A DNA stretch of 46,896 nucleotides, taken from a virus. The notes beneath the pieces are model-generated. The model saw only the letters and a list, made by a program, of their open reading frames with translations, had not been told where the DNA came from and searched no databases. Shown here in pieces: positions 29,606-39,165 of this stretch (its first letter is position 1; the number at the start of each line of letters is the position of its first letter). Location of the stretch: positions 1 to 46,896 of the IMG/VR virus record IMGVR_UViG_3300023175_001362, one strand, 5' to 3'. Both the position numbers and the translations under genes were made by a program.

Positions 29606-31489
29606 TTAGTGTAGGTCAACCCAAGCACCATTTGCATAGCCTTGGAATTTGTTTGTAGTTGTGTTGTAAATCACATCTCCGTTTGTTGCACTTAATGCAT
29701 CTCTATCTGTACTTGTAAAACTTGCAAGGTTTAGAGGACTCTTGTTAATTGTAACTCTGTCAGTTGCACTTAGGTTAATGCTTGAGTTACTTTCAATAGT
29801 CGGTGTACCTGTTGCAGTTGTTACTATGTTTTCAGCATAGAGTGTATTGTTAACTGTTAGATTGTTTTCAACAGTTAAATCACTGCTTGTTGTAACTGCT
29901 GGAGTAATTGTAATGCCACTTGAATCATCTGTGTCAATAGTACCACTACTAAATGTAAAGTTACCAATGCTGTCCCCGCCATCTGCAAATGTAAAGTTGC
30001 CTGCTCCGTCAGTTGTTAACACTTGTCCGTTTGTGCCATCACTGATGCCTAGGTCGGTTAATGCACTTGGAATAGTAGGAGTTCCTGTTAAGTCTCCATA
30101 TGCACCTGATGTTGCTACTGTTGCAAATGTAGGTTTACCTGTAATATCTGCCCATGCCGCTGTAGCACTTACGTTTGTTAAATTAGATCCATCGCCATGG
30201 AAGTTGTTAGCATATACATTGTTCCATTTGTTAGAAGTAGATCCTAAATCACTTGTATTAGCAGTTGCACTTGTTAGTGTGCCTGTGCTAAATGGTTGTG
30301 TAGTTGAGCTACCTGCTGTAATAACTTGATCTAAATCAATGTTTGTTAAGTTGCTACCATCACCGTAAAGTGTAGTTGCTTTAAATGTCCCGTCAATGTC
30401 TAAATTGTATTGTGGTGCAGTTTTAAAAATACCCACTCTGCTTGTGCTAATGTCTACGTAAATTGCTGGTTGCACACCGTTTGAATTACGAGCATATAAT
30501 GCAAGGTCGTTGTTTAATGTATCGCTGATAATTTTAGCAATACCTGCTTCTATTTTAAATACTGCATCGTCATCTTGGCCAATGGTTACTCCGCCGTCGT
30601 TGGTTACACTTAATGCACCAGTTAGTGTTACACTTCCTAGTCTGCTTACTGCATCAGTAATACCGTAACCTGCAAGTGTAGTAGGTGTTCCTGTTAAACT
30701 TCCCCAGTCGCCATCAAAGATTGTAGGACGATTTGATAAGTTGTTATAGTTAAGATAATATGCACTGTCTTGGCCATCAAGTGTATCAGCATCAAGCCCA
30801 GCACCGCCTTCTGTAATATCAGCGGCCGGTGCCCAGTTTGTTCCGTTCCATTTTAAAACTTGTCCAGTTGTTGGTGGAGTGCTTGTAGTATCTACGTCTG
30901 CTAAATCATCAATGTCTACTACTAAGTTAGGTCTGTCTGTAAGACTAGTGTAACTACCTGTAGTAGCAACACTTGCTAGATTAGGAGTTCCTACTACTTC
31001 TGTATAATTAATAAATCCGTTAACAAAGCTCTGTGTGTTGCCCTGCCATTTTAGTGTTTGATTGGTGCTAGGAGTTGTAAGTGTAACATCGCTAAGGTCT
31101 TCAATTTCGCCTGCTTGGCCGCCACCTCCGCCTGTATTAGTAATTGATAATGTGCCTGCATCATCGTCGTATACTAAATCAATACCTACTCCTTCTGTAA
31201 GCATTGCCGCAACAACATCTTGCACTCTTTCTGCTGTGTGATATAAATTTGTAGTGCCTTCCGGCAACTCGTCAGTATCCTGTGCAACTACACTAGGCTT
31301 GTCAGTTAAGTCATTCCAACTTCCGCTAAACGGATTGTAAGTAACTCCTGCAAGTGTTAATCCAGTTGCTTGAATAGTTCCTGCATTAACTATTCCAGAA
31401 CCTTGTAAATTTAAGTTATCACCAACGGGCAACTCTTTAAGTTTATTACCGTCATCAATATCAAGTATTAGCGGAAATCTATTAGCCAT
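29606..31489 (-). CDS. Tail fibre protein with repeated WxDLTxxP motifs
   Basis: This 627-residue fibre contains repeated units of the type WNDLTDKPS, YTSLTDRPN, YNNLSNRPT, WGSLTGTPT, WADITGKPT and YGDLTGTPT. They are spaced through a beta-rich shaft, a pattern widespread in phage fibres. Two copies of YGDGSNLTNI/HGDGSNLTNV-type segments lie in the middle. The C-terminus (YNTTTNKFQGYANGAWVDLH) is shared with the 84-residue protein at 7884. The N-terminus (MANRFPLILDIDDGNKLKEL) differs from the anchor module of its neighbours. AAGGACA precedes the ATG. Probably a long shaft or distal fibre protein. Confidence 0.85.
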   Translation of the reverse strand: MANRFPLILDIDDGNKLKELPVGDNLNLQGSGIVNAGTIQATGLTLAGVTYNPFSGSWNDLTDKPSVVAQDTDELPEGTTNLYHTAERVQDVVAAMLTEGVGIDLVYDDDAGTLSITNTGGGGGQAGEIEDLSDVTLTTPSTNQTLKWQGNTQSFVNGFINYTEVVGTPNLASVATTGSYTSLTDRPNLVVDIDDLADVDTTSTPPTTGQVLKWNGTNWAPAADITEGGAGLDADTLDGQDSAYYLNYNNLSNRPTIFDGDWGSLTGTPTTLAGYGITDAVSRLGSVTLTGALSVTNDGGVTIGQDDDAVFKIEAGIAKIISDTLNNDLALYARNSNGVQPAIYVDISTSRVGIFKTAPQYNLDIDGTFKATTLYGDGSNLTNIDLDQVITAGSSTTQPFSTGTLTSATANTSDLGSTSNKWNNVYANNFHGDGSNLTNVSATAAWADITGKPTFATVATSGAYGDLTGTPTIPSALTDLGISDGTNGQVLTTDGAGNFTFADGGDSIGNFTFSSGTIDTDDSSGITITPAVTTSSDLTVENNLTVNNTLYAENIVTTATGTPTIESNSSINLSATDRVTINKSPLNLASFTSTDRDALSATNGDVIYNTTTNKFQGYANGAWVDLH

Positions 31490-31499
31490 AATTATGTCC

Positions 31500-34400
31500 T
31501 TACACTCTTCCTACCACAACTTCAATTACGCCATGGCCTAAATCATCTTTGTTTTCTAAAGCCTTACCAATAACAGTACCAACTGCCGGGTTATTGTCTA
31601 CCATACCGTGCCCCGGAATAGCACTTGTTACAATTAAGTCTCCCTTATTAACTTTACCAATTACTTTAACTGGTACCCTACCTTGTAATGCTAATGCAAC
31701 AACATTATCGCCTTGCAAGTGCGAGTTCATTAAGTGTGCTGGATTAGTTGAAACTACTCCTGCTACCCTTCTATCACCTTTTGCAGTTCCTTGTGTTACT
31801 TCTGCATCACCGCCAAATACTAGTACAGTGCCTGCTTCATAAGATTCATCTGCAAGATAGTTCTCCGCCAAGTCAGCGTATCTAGCACTTGTTGATTCAC
31901 CGTATAGTACACCAAAACTATTTGTGCTTGAACCAATGTCATATGATCCGTCACCATATGGAACCATCTTGTTTTGTTCAAATGTTACTGCTGGTTCGTT
32001 GTTGTTTGCAACAATAGCAACTTCACCTGCATTACTAAAACCAGTACCTGCACCAATAGCAATACCTGTACCGTTAGCATCTTTCTCACCTGGTGCTTCA
32101 ATGAATGATGCATAAATCCAGTCAACACCTAGTCTTGATTGGTTAAGAGTGCTGTCACTGTTACTACCAAAACTTGAGTTCTTTTGGTGTGTTGAAGGTG
32201 TAACGCCTACACTGCCAATATCAATTGAACCTGCAAATGTTGTAGTTGTGTTACTTGGAATAGTACCAACTGATGTAAACACACTTGCACCACCTGGAGT
32301 ATTCATTGTTAGTGTGTTTGCTGATTGGTCTAAAATATCATAACCATCAATCTTAAGTTTTTGTGCGTCAATTGCACCATTTGCATCTGTCTTAACAATG
32401 CTGTTAGCAATACCAGATGTAGTAAATGTACCTCCTGTATCAACAACAGTTGAGAACGGAATAGCCGCAGTATCTCCAGCACCGGCTTGTGTTCTACCAA
32501 TTACATAGTTTTGTGGAATATCATACAGTTCACTAGGAGTAACACCTCTTGGTTTGATTCCAACAAATCCGCTAGTAGCATCAAAGTGTAAACTATTAAA
32601 TGCCGCAACACCCAGGTCACTTTGTGAAATGCCTACTGCATCTGCTCTAGTAGTTGCCGCATTCATTGCGAGTTTACTTTGTGCAATACCTGCACTTGCA
32701 CTTACATCACCGTTTTCGATAGCACCTGATGTGATACTGAATGTAGCAACATTTCCTGAAACACTAATTCCAATATCACCTGCTGGTGTAGCATTGTCGT
32801 ATGTTGTACCGTCAAATACTAATATGTCATTAGTTGCTCTATTAGTTTTATTAATACCAATTGCTTCTGTACCAAATGGTGTACGAGTATCTACATAGCT
32901 CTTGGTTGCCGCATCTTGTCCTTGTCCGTCTCTAGGATCACTTAGATTATAAATTACGTTACTGCCGGCATTAAGGTTACCCTTCATACTAGTTGAACCA
33001 TCACGAGCAAGAGCACCTGGACCTAACTGTCTATCAAGTCCTACAACAGTACCATCACGTTGGAAGTGTAAGCGTCTGTTAAGGAATTCGTCAACTGCAT
33101 ATTCTGTTGGTACTGCTTGTGGATCAGCATCACTTAATAAGTCATCGTTTGAGAATTCTGAAATTCTAACGCCTCGTCTAAATCCTAAACCGTCTAAGTT
33201 TGAAATAGCAATACTTGCCGCAAATGTAACAGTACCTGTACCTTGGTCAACTTCAAAGAACTTACCTACTCTAAAGTAACCGTCTTGGTCAGTTGACACC
33301 CAGAACACACGACCCTTACCACGTTCCTCAACTTCAGCAGCCTGCGAAGGTGTTTTAGTCGGTGGTCCGTAAATAACGCCTGGATAGTTAGATTGGTTAA
33401 ACCCGCCTGAACCGATATCATTAAAGTCGTGGCCATTTGCTCTTAGTGTTGAAATACTAACAGTAATACTTGCAGTTTCGTTATCTTGCAAGCCTAGTGA
33501 AATAGTTCTTTGATTTCCGCCTGCAAGTCTCATTGAACTTACAAGACCTAGTCCAGTTGCTGGAACGTTAATATCACTGTTTGGATGGTCAGCAATAACA
33601 ACAGTAGCATACTCATAGTCGCCGTTGCCAGCATCTGTTCTTTCAGTATAGTTTGTTACACGATGCGATTTACCATCATGTGTAAAGATCATATCTTCGT
33701 TGTTAATACGATCAATATCATCCTGACTTTGAATTCTGCTAATAGCAAGCACTCTGTCTCCAGCAGTTCCGCCCATTGTTGTACCACTACCTGCAAAGTC
33801 ACTTCTTGCCGCATAAGTATCATCTAACAAAATATTCAAGAAATCAAATCCGGAATCAAATACAATCTGTGCCTGATCCGCAGGAAGTGCGGATAAATCC
33901 GAGTCTTGGTTGTTAAACGAAATAGTTCTGTAAACTTGTCCTTCTTGTTCATTAAAGATAATAGCAGTCGAAGGTCTAATTGTTGTTGCAGGTTCAACAC
34001 TGTCAAACAAGAAGTTCTTGTTCATTCTAATTGATGCAATATCACCGTCTGCTAGGTTTTCTGCAATACCGTCATCGCCGCCTATTGTTAATCTGTATAC
34101 AGGTAATCCTGTACCTTTTGCTCCACTACCGGTAATACCGCTTACAACACTTACGTTAGTAATTTCATAAGTAACAACGCTATCTGCGTTAAGAACATCT
34201 AGTAAACTATTATTGTATGGAGGATATGCACAGTCTGTTACATATATTGATGTTGCACCTGCATTTGCATAGTATTGTCCATCTTCATAGATTTTAACAG
34301 GTTGTGTCATATCACGAAGCAATGTAACTGTATCTACTTCTTCGTTAGGATCTGATCCTGCTGACACAAGTCCGTAGTTACCATTTGAGTTGGAGCAGTT

Positions 34401-37400
34401 TAATGCTCTAATAATACTACCGTTATTTGCAACAAACGCCGCATGACAATAGTATGTAAATGTTGATACTTGTTCACTTAATGCACCATTGTTTACAAAC
34501 AAGCCATAACCTAGGTCGTTTACCTGTGTATAGTCATTCGCAAGCATTGATCTGTTACCAGCCGTTTGTGTGAAAATATCTACTGGTGTTGTAATAGTAT
34601 CGCTGTATCCGTTGCCTTCGTTGCTTAGTGTATTAAGCAATAGTTTTGCTGTACCTGTTTCTCCGTCATATTCTGAAATAGCATCAACTTGATAGCGTGT
34701 TCCGTTAATAAAGAACGGACATGGAGTTTGTGGTTTTCTAATACGCAAACCTTGACCAACTGGAGAACTAACATTAAGAATAAAGTTGTTGTCTTTGCTA
34801 TCAATTTGCATACGCAAGTTGCCGCTAAATGCATCAATATACATACCACCTCTAAATGCTTGCTTGTTCGCTGATTGAGAGAATGAACCACAAACCTGCA
34901 TGTATGGTGATTTAATAAGAATCTGCCCATCTGGGTCTAATACTTGTGCAAAGCCGCCGTGTCCTTGGAAAGTCATATTTGCTAAACGTGTAGCATCATT
35001 CATTAAGAATACATCAATGTCTTTGTTGTTAAGAGGTGTACTATCTTCGTCTGTAGGATCAGTTAGATAGTGATAACCATAATTTACAGTGTCGTAGATG
35101 TGCCAACTTCCTGCTGGAATATCATTAAAGTTATCCAATGTATCTGTAGTAAGGGTCATTTTAAATGATGTGCCATTTACATCTGATTCTGTAATGTAGC
35201 CTTTAGCACCTGTATCCGAAACAAACCATTTGTTTGCCCAACTTTCTGCGGAAAGATTATCTGCTGGAGTACAAATAATTTCCTCGCCAGGTGAACTGGT
35301 TCCAGATAAACTTAGAATTTGATTTGATGCTAGATCGCTGCCAATTTCTGTCGTACATGCTAGATTGTCAATAAGTGAATCTCTATAGAAATAGGTTTTT
35401 ATCCATCTTGACTGAGAAATTCTGTCTGCTGGTCTAATAATACAGCGTCTAAAGTCTGAGCCTTTAATACTTACGTTAGCAGGAACTTTAATTGGATAGT
35501 CTTCGTAGTAAATACCTGTTTCTACATGAATACAAACTTGTGCAGTTCTTGTAAAGTTACCATATTCTAATTCTTCACCAAGTATAAATTCTCTCGGTTC
35601 TTGTAGCACAACAGTTACTCTATCAAAACTTGCACCGCCATTATCAGCACCACTGGTATATGTTACAATGCGTCCCATTGCACCGGATATTTTACCTCTA
35701 ATAATCTTACCAGGTAAAATGTCAACGTTTGTATTAATACCTTGGTCTACACTATCTTCACTTCCGTTTGTAAATTCGACAGTATAAGTTGAACCTTCAA
35801 CAAGTTTTGGTTTACTGTTAATGCCGTTTTCAATAATAGTTTTTGTAATATCAAATTTAGCACTAATACTGTTTCTTACAGTTAATGAAGGCTGTGCAAC
35901 ACTTGCTGGAATTTGCTGTTGTATAAGTGTTTGCCTTGCTGTTATGCTATTCTTTAATACAATTTGAGATACAAGTGTTTGTGTATATGAAATACTGTCA
36001 AGTGTTTGTGTACCTTGTGTAATTCTAGCCTTAGCCGCACTAGGTGATTGATAATATCTTACACCTGATTGTATTGCGTGGAAGTTTGCGTTTGTTCCGT
36101 TTTTAATGTCAATTACTAGTCCATCTAGAATTAAGCCAATATCTCTTTCACAAGTTTTATTAGACTTATCAGGATGCTCTGGCTCTGGCATAGCATTTAA
36201 GCCTTGCTGTAACACATCTGTTAGTATTGCAAATAATTCTGTAACTCTTGCTGAAACTCCGCTTTCTACAGTTTCAGTAAAAATTCTTTGTGTTGTAACA
36301 ATAGGATCTTGTATTGGTGTTAGAGCAACGTTTGCTAAGATATAATTTCTAATAGTATCTCTAGCATAGTTTAATGATGCAACAGTTTGATCTACTTGTC
36401 CATAAACTCTGTTAGCACCGTTTGACCAATAAGACTTAGCATGGCGTCTTGTTTCAAGGTTGCCACCTTTGCCTAAGTCGTTAATCATTGCATCTACAAT
36501 TTTAACTGTATCACGTCTACACTTAGCATTGTCATAACTAAATGCATTCCAAATACCACTGCCTCCTGCGTTTGCAATTTGATCGTTAATCCAAGCAATT
36601 ACTTCGTCAGCAATAAATTCTTTGTTTTCGTGTAGCATTGCTTCAGCATTAGGATTAATAACGCTTGTATCGGCATATTCGAGATCTGGATAAGTTTCGT
36701 TAATGTACTCTAATACTTCTTTCTGGATAAACTTTTTGTTAAGATTAATAAGTTCTACTGCTGTGTTAGCATCAGTATTAGGTGTTGTAACTTCAATAGT
36801 GCTTGTTATTGAATTACTACTTCCTTGGTCGTATGTAATTGTTTGAATGTATGCACCTGGCTCTAAAGGACTTGATTCAACAAGCTCTTCTGCTCTTGCC
36901 GCGGCTGCACCTAGTGTTGCATACGCATAGTTTAGGCTTCTACCTTCCTTGCCAACTGGTGAATTAACCTGTGTATCATCGCCGCTGGTGCTTACATATA
37001 AGTCAACATCCGATGCAAAACTTGTGTTATCTACATAGAACTTTGTAGCCGCTTGTAAATCTTCTGTAATACCTGTTATTGTTCCTGCAAGGTCACCTGG
37101 ATGATCGTGCAAATACAATGCACCTTCCATTCTATCGCCTTGTCTACGCACAATGCTTTCACGTGGCATTGCCTCATTTTTTCTATAGTAGCCAAACAGA
37201 GTGTTGTCGTAACTTTGGTCATCGATAGTATCTGTACCGTCAGGAACAACAGTTTCGCCAACACCAATATTAATTTTTACTCGTGTTGCATCGTCATTGT
37301 TTTGTGCTTCGTCTTTAGTAGAGTGGAAACTAATAGTATTAGCATCAATAAACCTTAAATAATAAGTTGTGTTATTTGTAAGATTAGTTGGCACTGTGCC

Positions 37401-38057
37401 AGTTGATGTGTATTTCCATTCAGTGCCGTTAGCACCACTATTAAGCCCGTGACCTACTACTCTTGCATTACCGTTTCTGTATTCCGAAATAGTTTTAGTA
37501 TATTCAGTAGCATCTGCAGGCTCACTTCTTACAAAGTCACTTCTATTTTCGTATAAACCATTTACACCATAGTGTTGATCTGCAAACTTTTTATCAATAA
37601 CTAAGTCATCTTGTGTGATAGTTGTTCCGTGAGTGGTGTTAAACGCCGAAACTGCATCTTCATCTGTTGCAATTTGTCCAATACCATATACAATATTGCC
37701 GCTTAAATGTCCGCCAAGTACTGGAGAAGTATCAGCACTTACGTTCGCACCAACGTTTGTAATTAAAATTCTATCTTCTATACTATTGTCAATAGTAATA
37801 CCTGTTCCTGCAACAATTTGTTTTTCAACTAGTTCAGAACCTGCTTGATTACTACCAATAACAAATGGCGATCCTGGCACACTTGGTGTTAATTCGTCTG
37901 GGGTATCGCTTAATGCTCTAAATGTAATTGTACCGCCTTGCCCGAAAACAGCATACAATTCTTGAAAATTATTGTTAGTTTTGCGGAAGGCTTCTCTTAT
38001 ACTATCACCTGTGCCGTCATTACCTTCGACACCTAAGTAAATATCTTCTCTTGCCAT
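31500..38057 (-). CDS. Giant tail fibre protein, 2185 residues
   Basis: The longest gene in the window. Residues 6-37 carry the anchor GVEGNDGTGDSIREAFRKTN then NNFQELY. The middle contains DVDLYVSTSGDDTQ and long helical and beta regions. Around residues 870-960 is a pectin-lyase-like stretch (NVSIKGSDFRRCIIRP). Toward the end are FRVGKFFEVDQGTGTVTF and a C-terminal domain with SARYADLAENYLADESYEAG, then RRVAGVVSTNPAHLMN. I recall that last domain from the ends of many marine phage fibres, where it may be an autoproteolytic or trimerisation domain. GGAG precedes the ATG, and GATAAATA lies 43 bases upstream. Likely the principal adsorption fibre. Confidence 0.87.
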   Translation of the reverse strand: MAREDIYLGVEGNDGTGDSIREAFRKTNNNFQELYAVFGQGGTITFRALSDTPDELTPSVPGSPFVIGSNQAGSELVEKQIVAGTGITIDNSIEDRILITNVGANVSADTSPVLGGHLSGNIVYGIGQIATDEDAVSAFNTTHGTTITQDDLVIDKKFADQHYGVNGLYENRSDFVRSEPADATEYTKTISEYRNGNARVVGHGLNSGANGTEWKYTSTGTVPTNLTNNTTYYLRFIDANTISFHSTKDEAQNNDDATRVKINIGVGETVVPDGTDTIDDQSYDNTLFGYYRKNEAMPRESIVRRQGDRMEGALYLHDHPGDLAGTITGITEDLQAATKFYVDNTSFASDVDLYVSTSGDDTQVNSPVGKEGRSLNYAYATLGAAAARAEELVESSPLEPGAYIQTITYDQGSSNSITSTIEVTTPNTDANTAVELINLNKKFIQKEVLEYINETYPDLEYADTSVINPNAEAMLHENKEFIADEVIAWINDQIANAGGSGIWNAFSYDNAKCRRDTVKIVDAMINDLGKGGNLETRRHAKSYWSNGANRVYGQVDQTVASLNYARDTIRNYILANVALTPIQDPIVTTQRIFTETVESGVSARVTELFAILTDVLQQGLNAMPEPEHPDKSNKTCERDIGLILDGLVIDIKNGTNANFHAIQSGVRYYQSPSAAKARITQGTQTLDSISYTQTLVSQIVLKNSITARQTLIQQQIPASVAQPSLTVRNSISAKFDITKTIIENGINSKPKLVEGSTYTVEFTNGSEDSVDQGINTNVDILPGKIIRGKISGAMGRIVTYTSGADNGGASFDRVTVVLQEPREFILGEELEYGNFTRTAQVCIHVETGIYYEDYPIKVPANVSIKGSDFRRCIIRPADRISQSRWIKTYFYRDSLIDNLACTTEIGSDLASNQILSLSGTSSPGEEIICTPADNLSAESWANKWFVSDTGAKGYITESDVNGTSFKMTLTTDTLDNFNDIPAGSWHIYDTVNYGYHYLTDPTDEDSTPLNNKDIDVFLMNDATRLANMTFQGHGGFAQVLDPDGQILIKSPYMQVCGSFSQSANKQAFRGGMYIDAFSGNLRMQIDSKDNNFILNVSSPVGQGLRIRKPQTPCPFFINGTRYQVDAISEYDGETGTAKLLLNTLSNEGNGYSDTITTPVDIFTQTAGNRSMLANDYTQVNDLGYGLFVNNGALSEQVSTFTYYCHAAFVANNGSIIRALNCSNSNGNYGLVSAGSDPNEEVDTVTLLRDMTQPVKIYEDGQYYANAGATSIYVTDCAYPPYNNSLLDVLNADSVVTYEITNVSVVSGITGSGAKGTGLPVYRLTIGGDDGIAENLADGDIASIRMNKNFLFDSVEPATTIRPSTAIIFNEQEGQVYRTISFNNQDSDLSALPADQAQIVFDSGFDFLNILLDDTYAARSDFAGSGTTMGGTAGDRVLAISRIQSQDDIDRINNEDMIFTHDGKSHRVTNYTERTDAGNGDYEYATVVIADHPNSDINVPATGLGLVSSMRLAGGNQRTISLGLQDNETASITVSISTLRANGHDFNDIGSGGFNQSNYPGVIYGPPTKTPSQAAEVEERGKGRVFWVSTDQDGYFRVGKFFEVDQGTGTVTFAASIAISNLDGLGFRRGVRISEFSNDDLLSDADPQAVPTEYAVDEFLNRRLHFQRDGTVVGLDRQLGPGALARDGSTSMKGNLNAGSNVIYNLSDPRDGQGQDAATKSYVDTRTPFGTEAIGINKTNRATNDILVFDGTTYDNATPAGDIGISVSGNVATFSITSGAIENGDVSASAGIAQSKLAMNAATTRADAVGISQSDLGVAAFNSLHFDATSGFVGIKPRGVTPSELYDIPQNYVIGRTQAGAGDTAAIPFSTVVDTGGTFTTSGIANSIVKTDANGAIDAQKLKIDGYDILDQSANTLTMNTPGGASVFTSVGTIPSNTTTTFAGSIDIGSVGVTPSTHQKNSSFGSNSDSTLNQSRLGVDWIYASFIEAPGEKDANGTGIAIGAGTGFSNAGEVAIVANNNEPAVTFEQNKMVPYGDGSYDIGSSTNSFGVLYGESTSARYADLAENYLADESYEAGTVLVFGGDAEVTQGTAKGDRRVAGVVSTNPAHLMNSHLQGDNVVALALQGRVPVKVIGKVNKGDLIVTSAIPGHGMVDNNPAVGTVIGKALENKDDLGHGVIEVVVGRV

Positions 38058-38100
38058 TAGTGTTTGCTCCGTTTATACATCTAAAATGCTTTAACACAGT

Positions 38101-38108
38101 TATTTATC
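38101..38108 (-). promoter_or_regulatory. Late-promoter-like octamer GATAAATA for the fibre region
   Basis: It lies 43 bases upstream of the giant fibre ATG (38057), in the intergenic region shared with the divergent gene at 38142. Confidence 0.55.
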
Positions 38109-38141
38109 GTTAAGTTTTATAATCTTAATGTAAATACATTT

Positions 38142-38429
38142 ATGTTCATTAAACAATATACATTGAAAAAATTGTACGAACGTGCAAGTAAATTAGGCAA
38201 AATCCACAAATACTATAGAAATATGACTATGGTTGTGCTTCGTTGCGATAATTGTGGTGCGGAATTTGAAAGATCTAGAGGAAGTATGGATCCAAAAAGA
38301 CTAAGCAATAACTTTTTTCATGTCTGTGGAGACTGCGATGCTAAGACGTTTGCACAAAAGAAAGGAATAGAACGCAAGCAAATTTGGGATATGCCTGCGT
38401 CTAGTGATTTAGATATTAGTAAAATTTAA
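38142..38429 (+). CDS. Zinc-ribbon protein, possible DNA-binding factor
   Basis: This 95-residue, plus-strand protein has two CxxC pairs: RCDNCGAEFERSRG (C48-x2-C51 in outline) and FHVCGDCDAKTFAQKK. They are separated by SMDPKRLSNNF, and a WDMPASSDLD tail follows. I recall this arrangement from small zinc-finger proteins of marine phages. The frame starts at the ATG at 38142 without a clear ribosome-binding site; the ATG codons at 38223 and 38229, just before the zinc ribbon, are alternatives. A TATAAT (38118-38123) and a GTAAATAC within a small dyad (38127-38140) lie upstream. It may be a regulator or endonuclease-like accessory protein. Confidence 0.6.
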   Translation: MFIKQYTLKKLYERASKLGKIHKYYRNMTMVVLRCDNCGAEFERSRGSMDPKRLSNNFFHVCGDCDAKTFAQKKGIERKQIWDMPASSDLDISKI

Positions 38430-38707
38430 ACTGCGAAACTTTCGCCACAGCCACATTGTGCTGTAGCATTAGGATTGATAACTTTTAGATAAGATCCGCC
38501 AAGTTCCTGCACATAATCAACAGTGCATCCAAATAAAAACATTTCAGCAATAGGATCAACCCATATGTTTCCTACTGTTGGCTCTTTATCAGTTGTACCC
38601 CACTCGTACTGAAATCCTGTACATCCGCCGCCTTTTACAGTTAAAGACACGTTAGGCTTGCCTACTTTAGCAAGATATTTTTCTGCACTTTCAGTAAGGG
38701 TAAGCAT
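38426..38707 (-). CDS. iscA: A-type iron-sulfur carrier (IscA/ErpA-like)
   Basis: This 93-residue protein has the three conserved cysteines of A-type carriers: C29 in KGGGCTGFQYEW, and C85 and C87 in QCGCGESFAV. Length is slightly below the usual 105-110. A-type carriers pass Fe-S clusters to apo-proteins. In this window the FdxA-type ferredoxin is a possible client. Its stop codon overlaps that of the converging plus-strand gene within a TTTAAA palindrome. The next gene upstream (54-residue membrane protein) ends one base before its ATG. Confidence 0.92.
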   Translation of the reverse strand: MLTLTESAEKYLAKVGKPNVSLTVKGGGCTGFQYEWGTTDKEPTVGNIWVDPIAEMFLFGCTVDYVQELGGSYLKVINPNATAQCGCGESFAV

Positions 38708-38872
38708 TTACTCGCTTTTCCAAATAGTCCAAGCACCGTACGCAATAGCACCATAAGCCATTAGTGCCGCAATTGGCTTGAAGATTAAAAATGAAACGCC
38801 TGCTACTACTAGAATAACACCGTCTAATGTTGTACGCTCTTTGATACGAGCATTAATCCACTTTTGAATCAT
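38708..38872 (-). CDS. 54-residue single-pass membrane protein
   Basis: A short open frame from the ATG at 38872 to the TAA at 38708 encodes 54 residues. A basic N-terminus (MIQKWINARIKERT) is followed by one or two closely spaced hydrophobic segments (about residues 18-31 and 34-50, with FKP between) and the end WKSE. The ATG overlaps the stop of the 98-residue gene (ATGA), and the stop abuts the iscA-like ATG. This tight fit supports it being real. Positive N-terminus and helical hairpin suggest insertion in the inner membrane. Function is unknown. Confidence 0.65.
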   Translation of the reverse strand: MIQKWINARIKERTTLDGVILVVAGVSFLIFKPIAALMAYGAIAYGAWTIWKSE

Positions 38873-39165
38873 TTATCTCTCCTATTGTAATTCTGCACTG
38901 CCAGATTTCCTACATCTGTAGAAAGGCGTGTAAGTTTTCTTTCTAAGGTCTGAATTACAGCTCTTTGTTTTCTTAGTTGTTCTTCTAAAGATTGTACATA
39001 TTTGTGTGTAGCCACAGTTTGTTCTGAACCATCTTCAGCCATCATAACAATCCTATCTACACCTTGTGCTTTTAGTCCTCCGCTGACCCTATTAGGATTT
39101 TTATCAGATGATGATTGGGTCTGGCTCGGCGACTTGTTGCCGTACATTTGATTTAGGTAGCTCAT
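38869..39165 (-). CDS. Small coiled-coil protein, late expressed
   Basis: This 98-residue protein has a disordered Ser/Gln/Asn-rich N-terminus (1-30). A short beta segment (VDRIVMMAEDGSEQTV) and a coiled coil (about 55-85, SLEEQLRKQRAVIQTLERKL) follow. It has a strong late set-up: TATAAATA (39190-39183), GGAGAAG and the ATG at 39165, all inside the 3' end of uvsE. The 62-base overlap with uvsE is unusually long here. A coiled coil of this size under a late promoter suggests a minor virion or assembly protein. Confidence 0.65.
   Translation of the reverse strand: MSYLNQMYGNKSPSQTQSSSDKNPNRVSGGLKAQGVDRIVMMAEDGSEQTVATHKYVQSLEEQLRKQRAVIQTLERKLTRLSTDVGNLAVQNYNRRDK

Noticed and set aside
31549-37848. 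Many plus-strand frames across the giant fibre gene
   Set aside because: They are rich in Ser, Val, Pro and Thr, as expected from antisense of a Thr/Asn/Gly-rich coding frame, and lack ribosome-binding sites.
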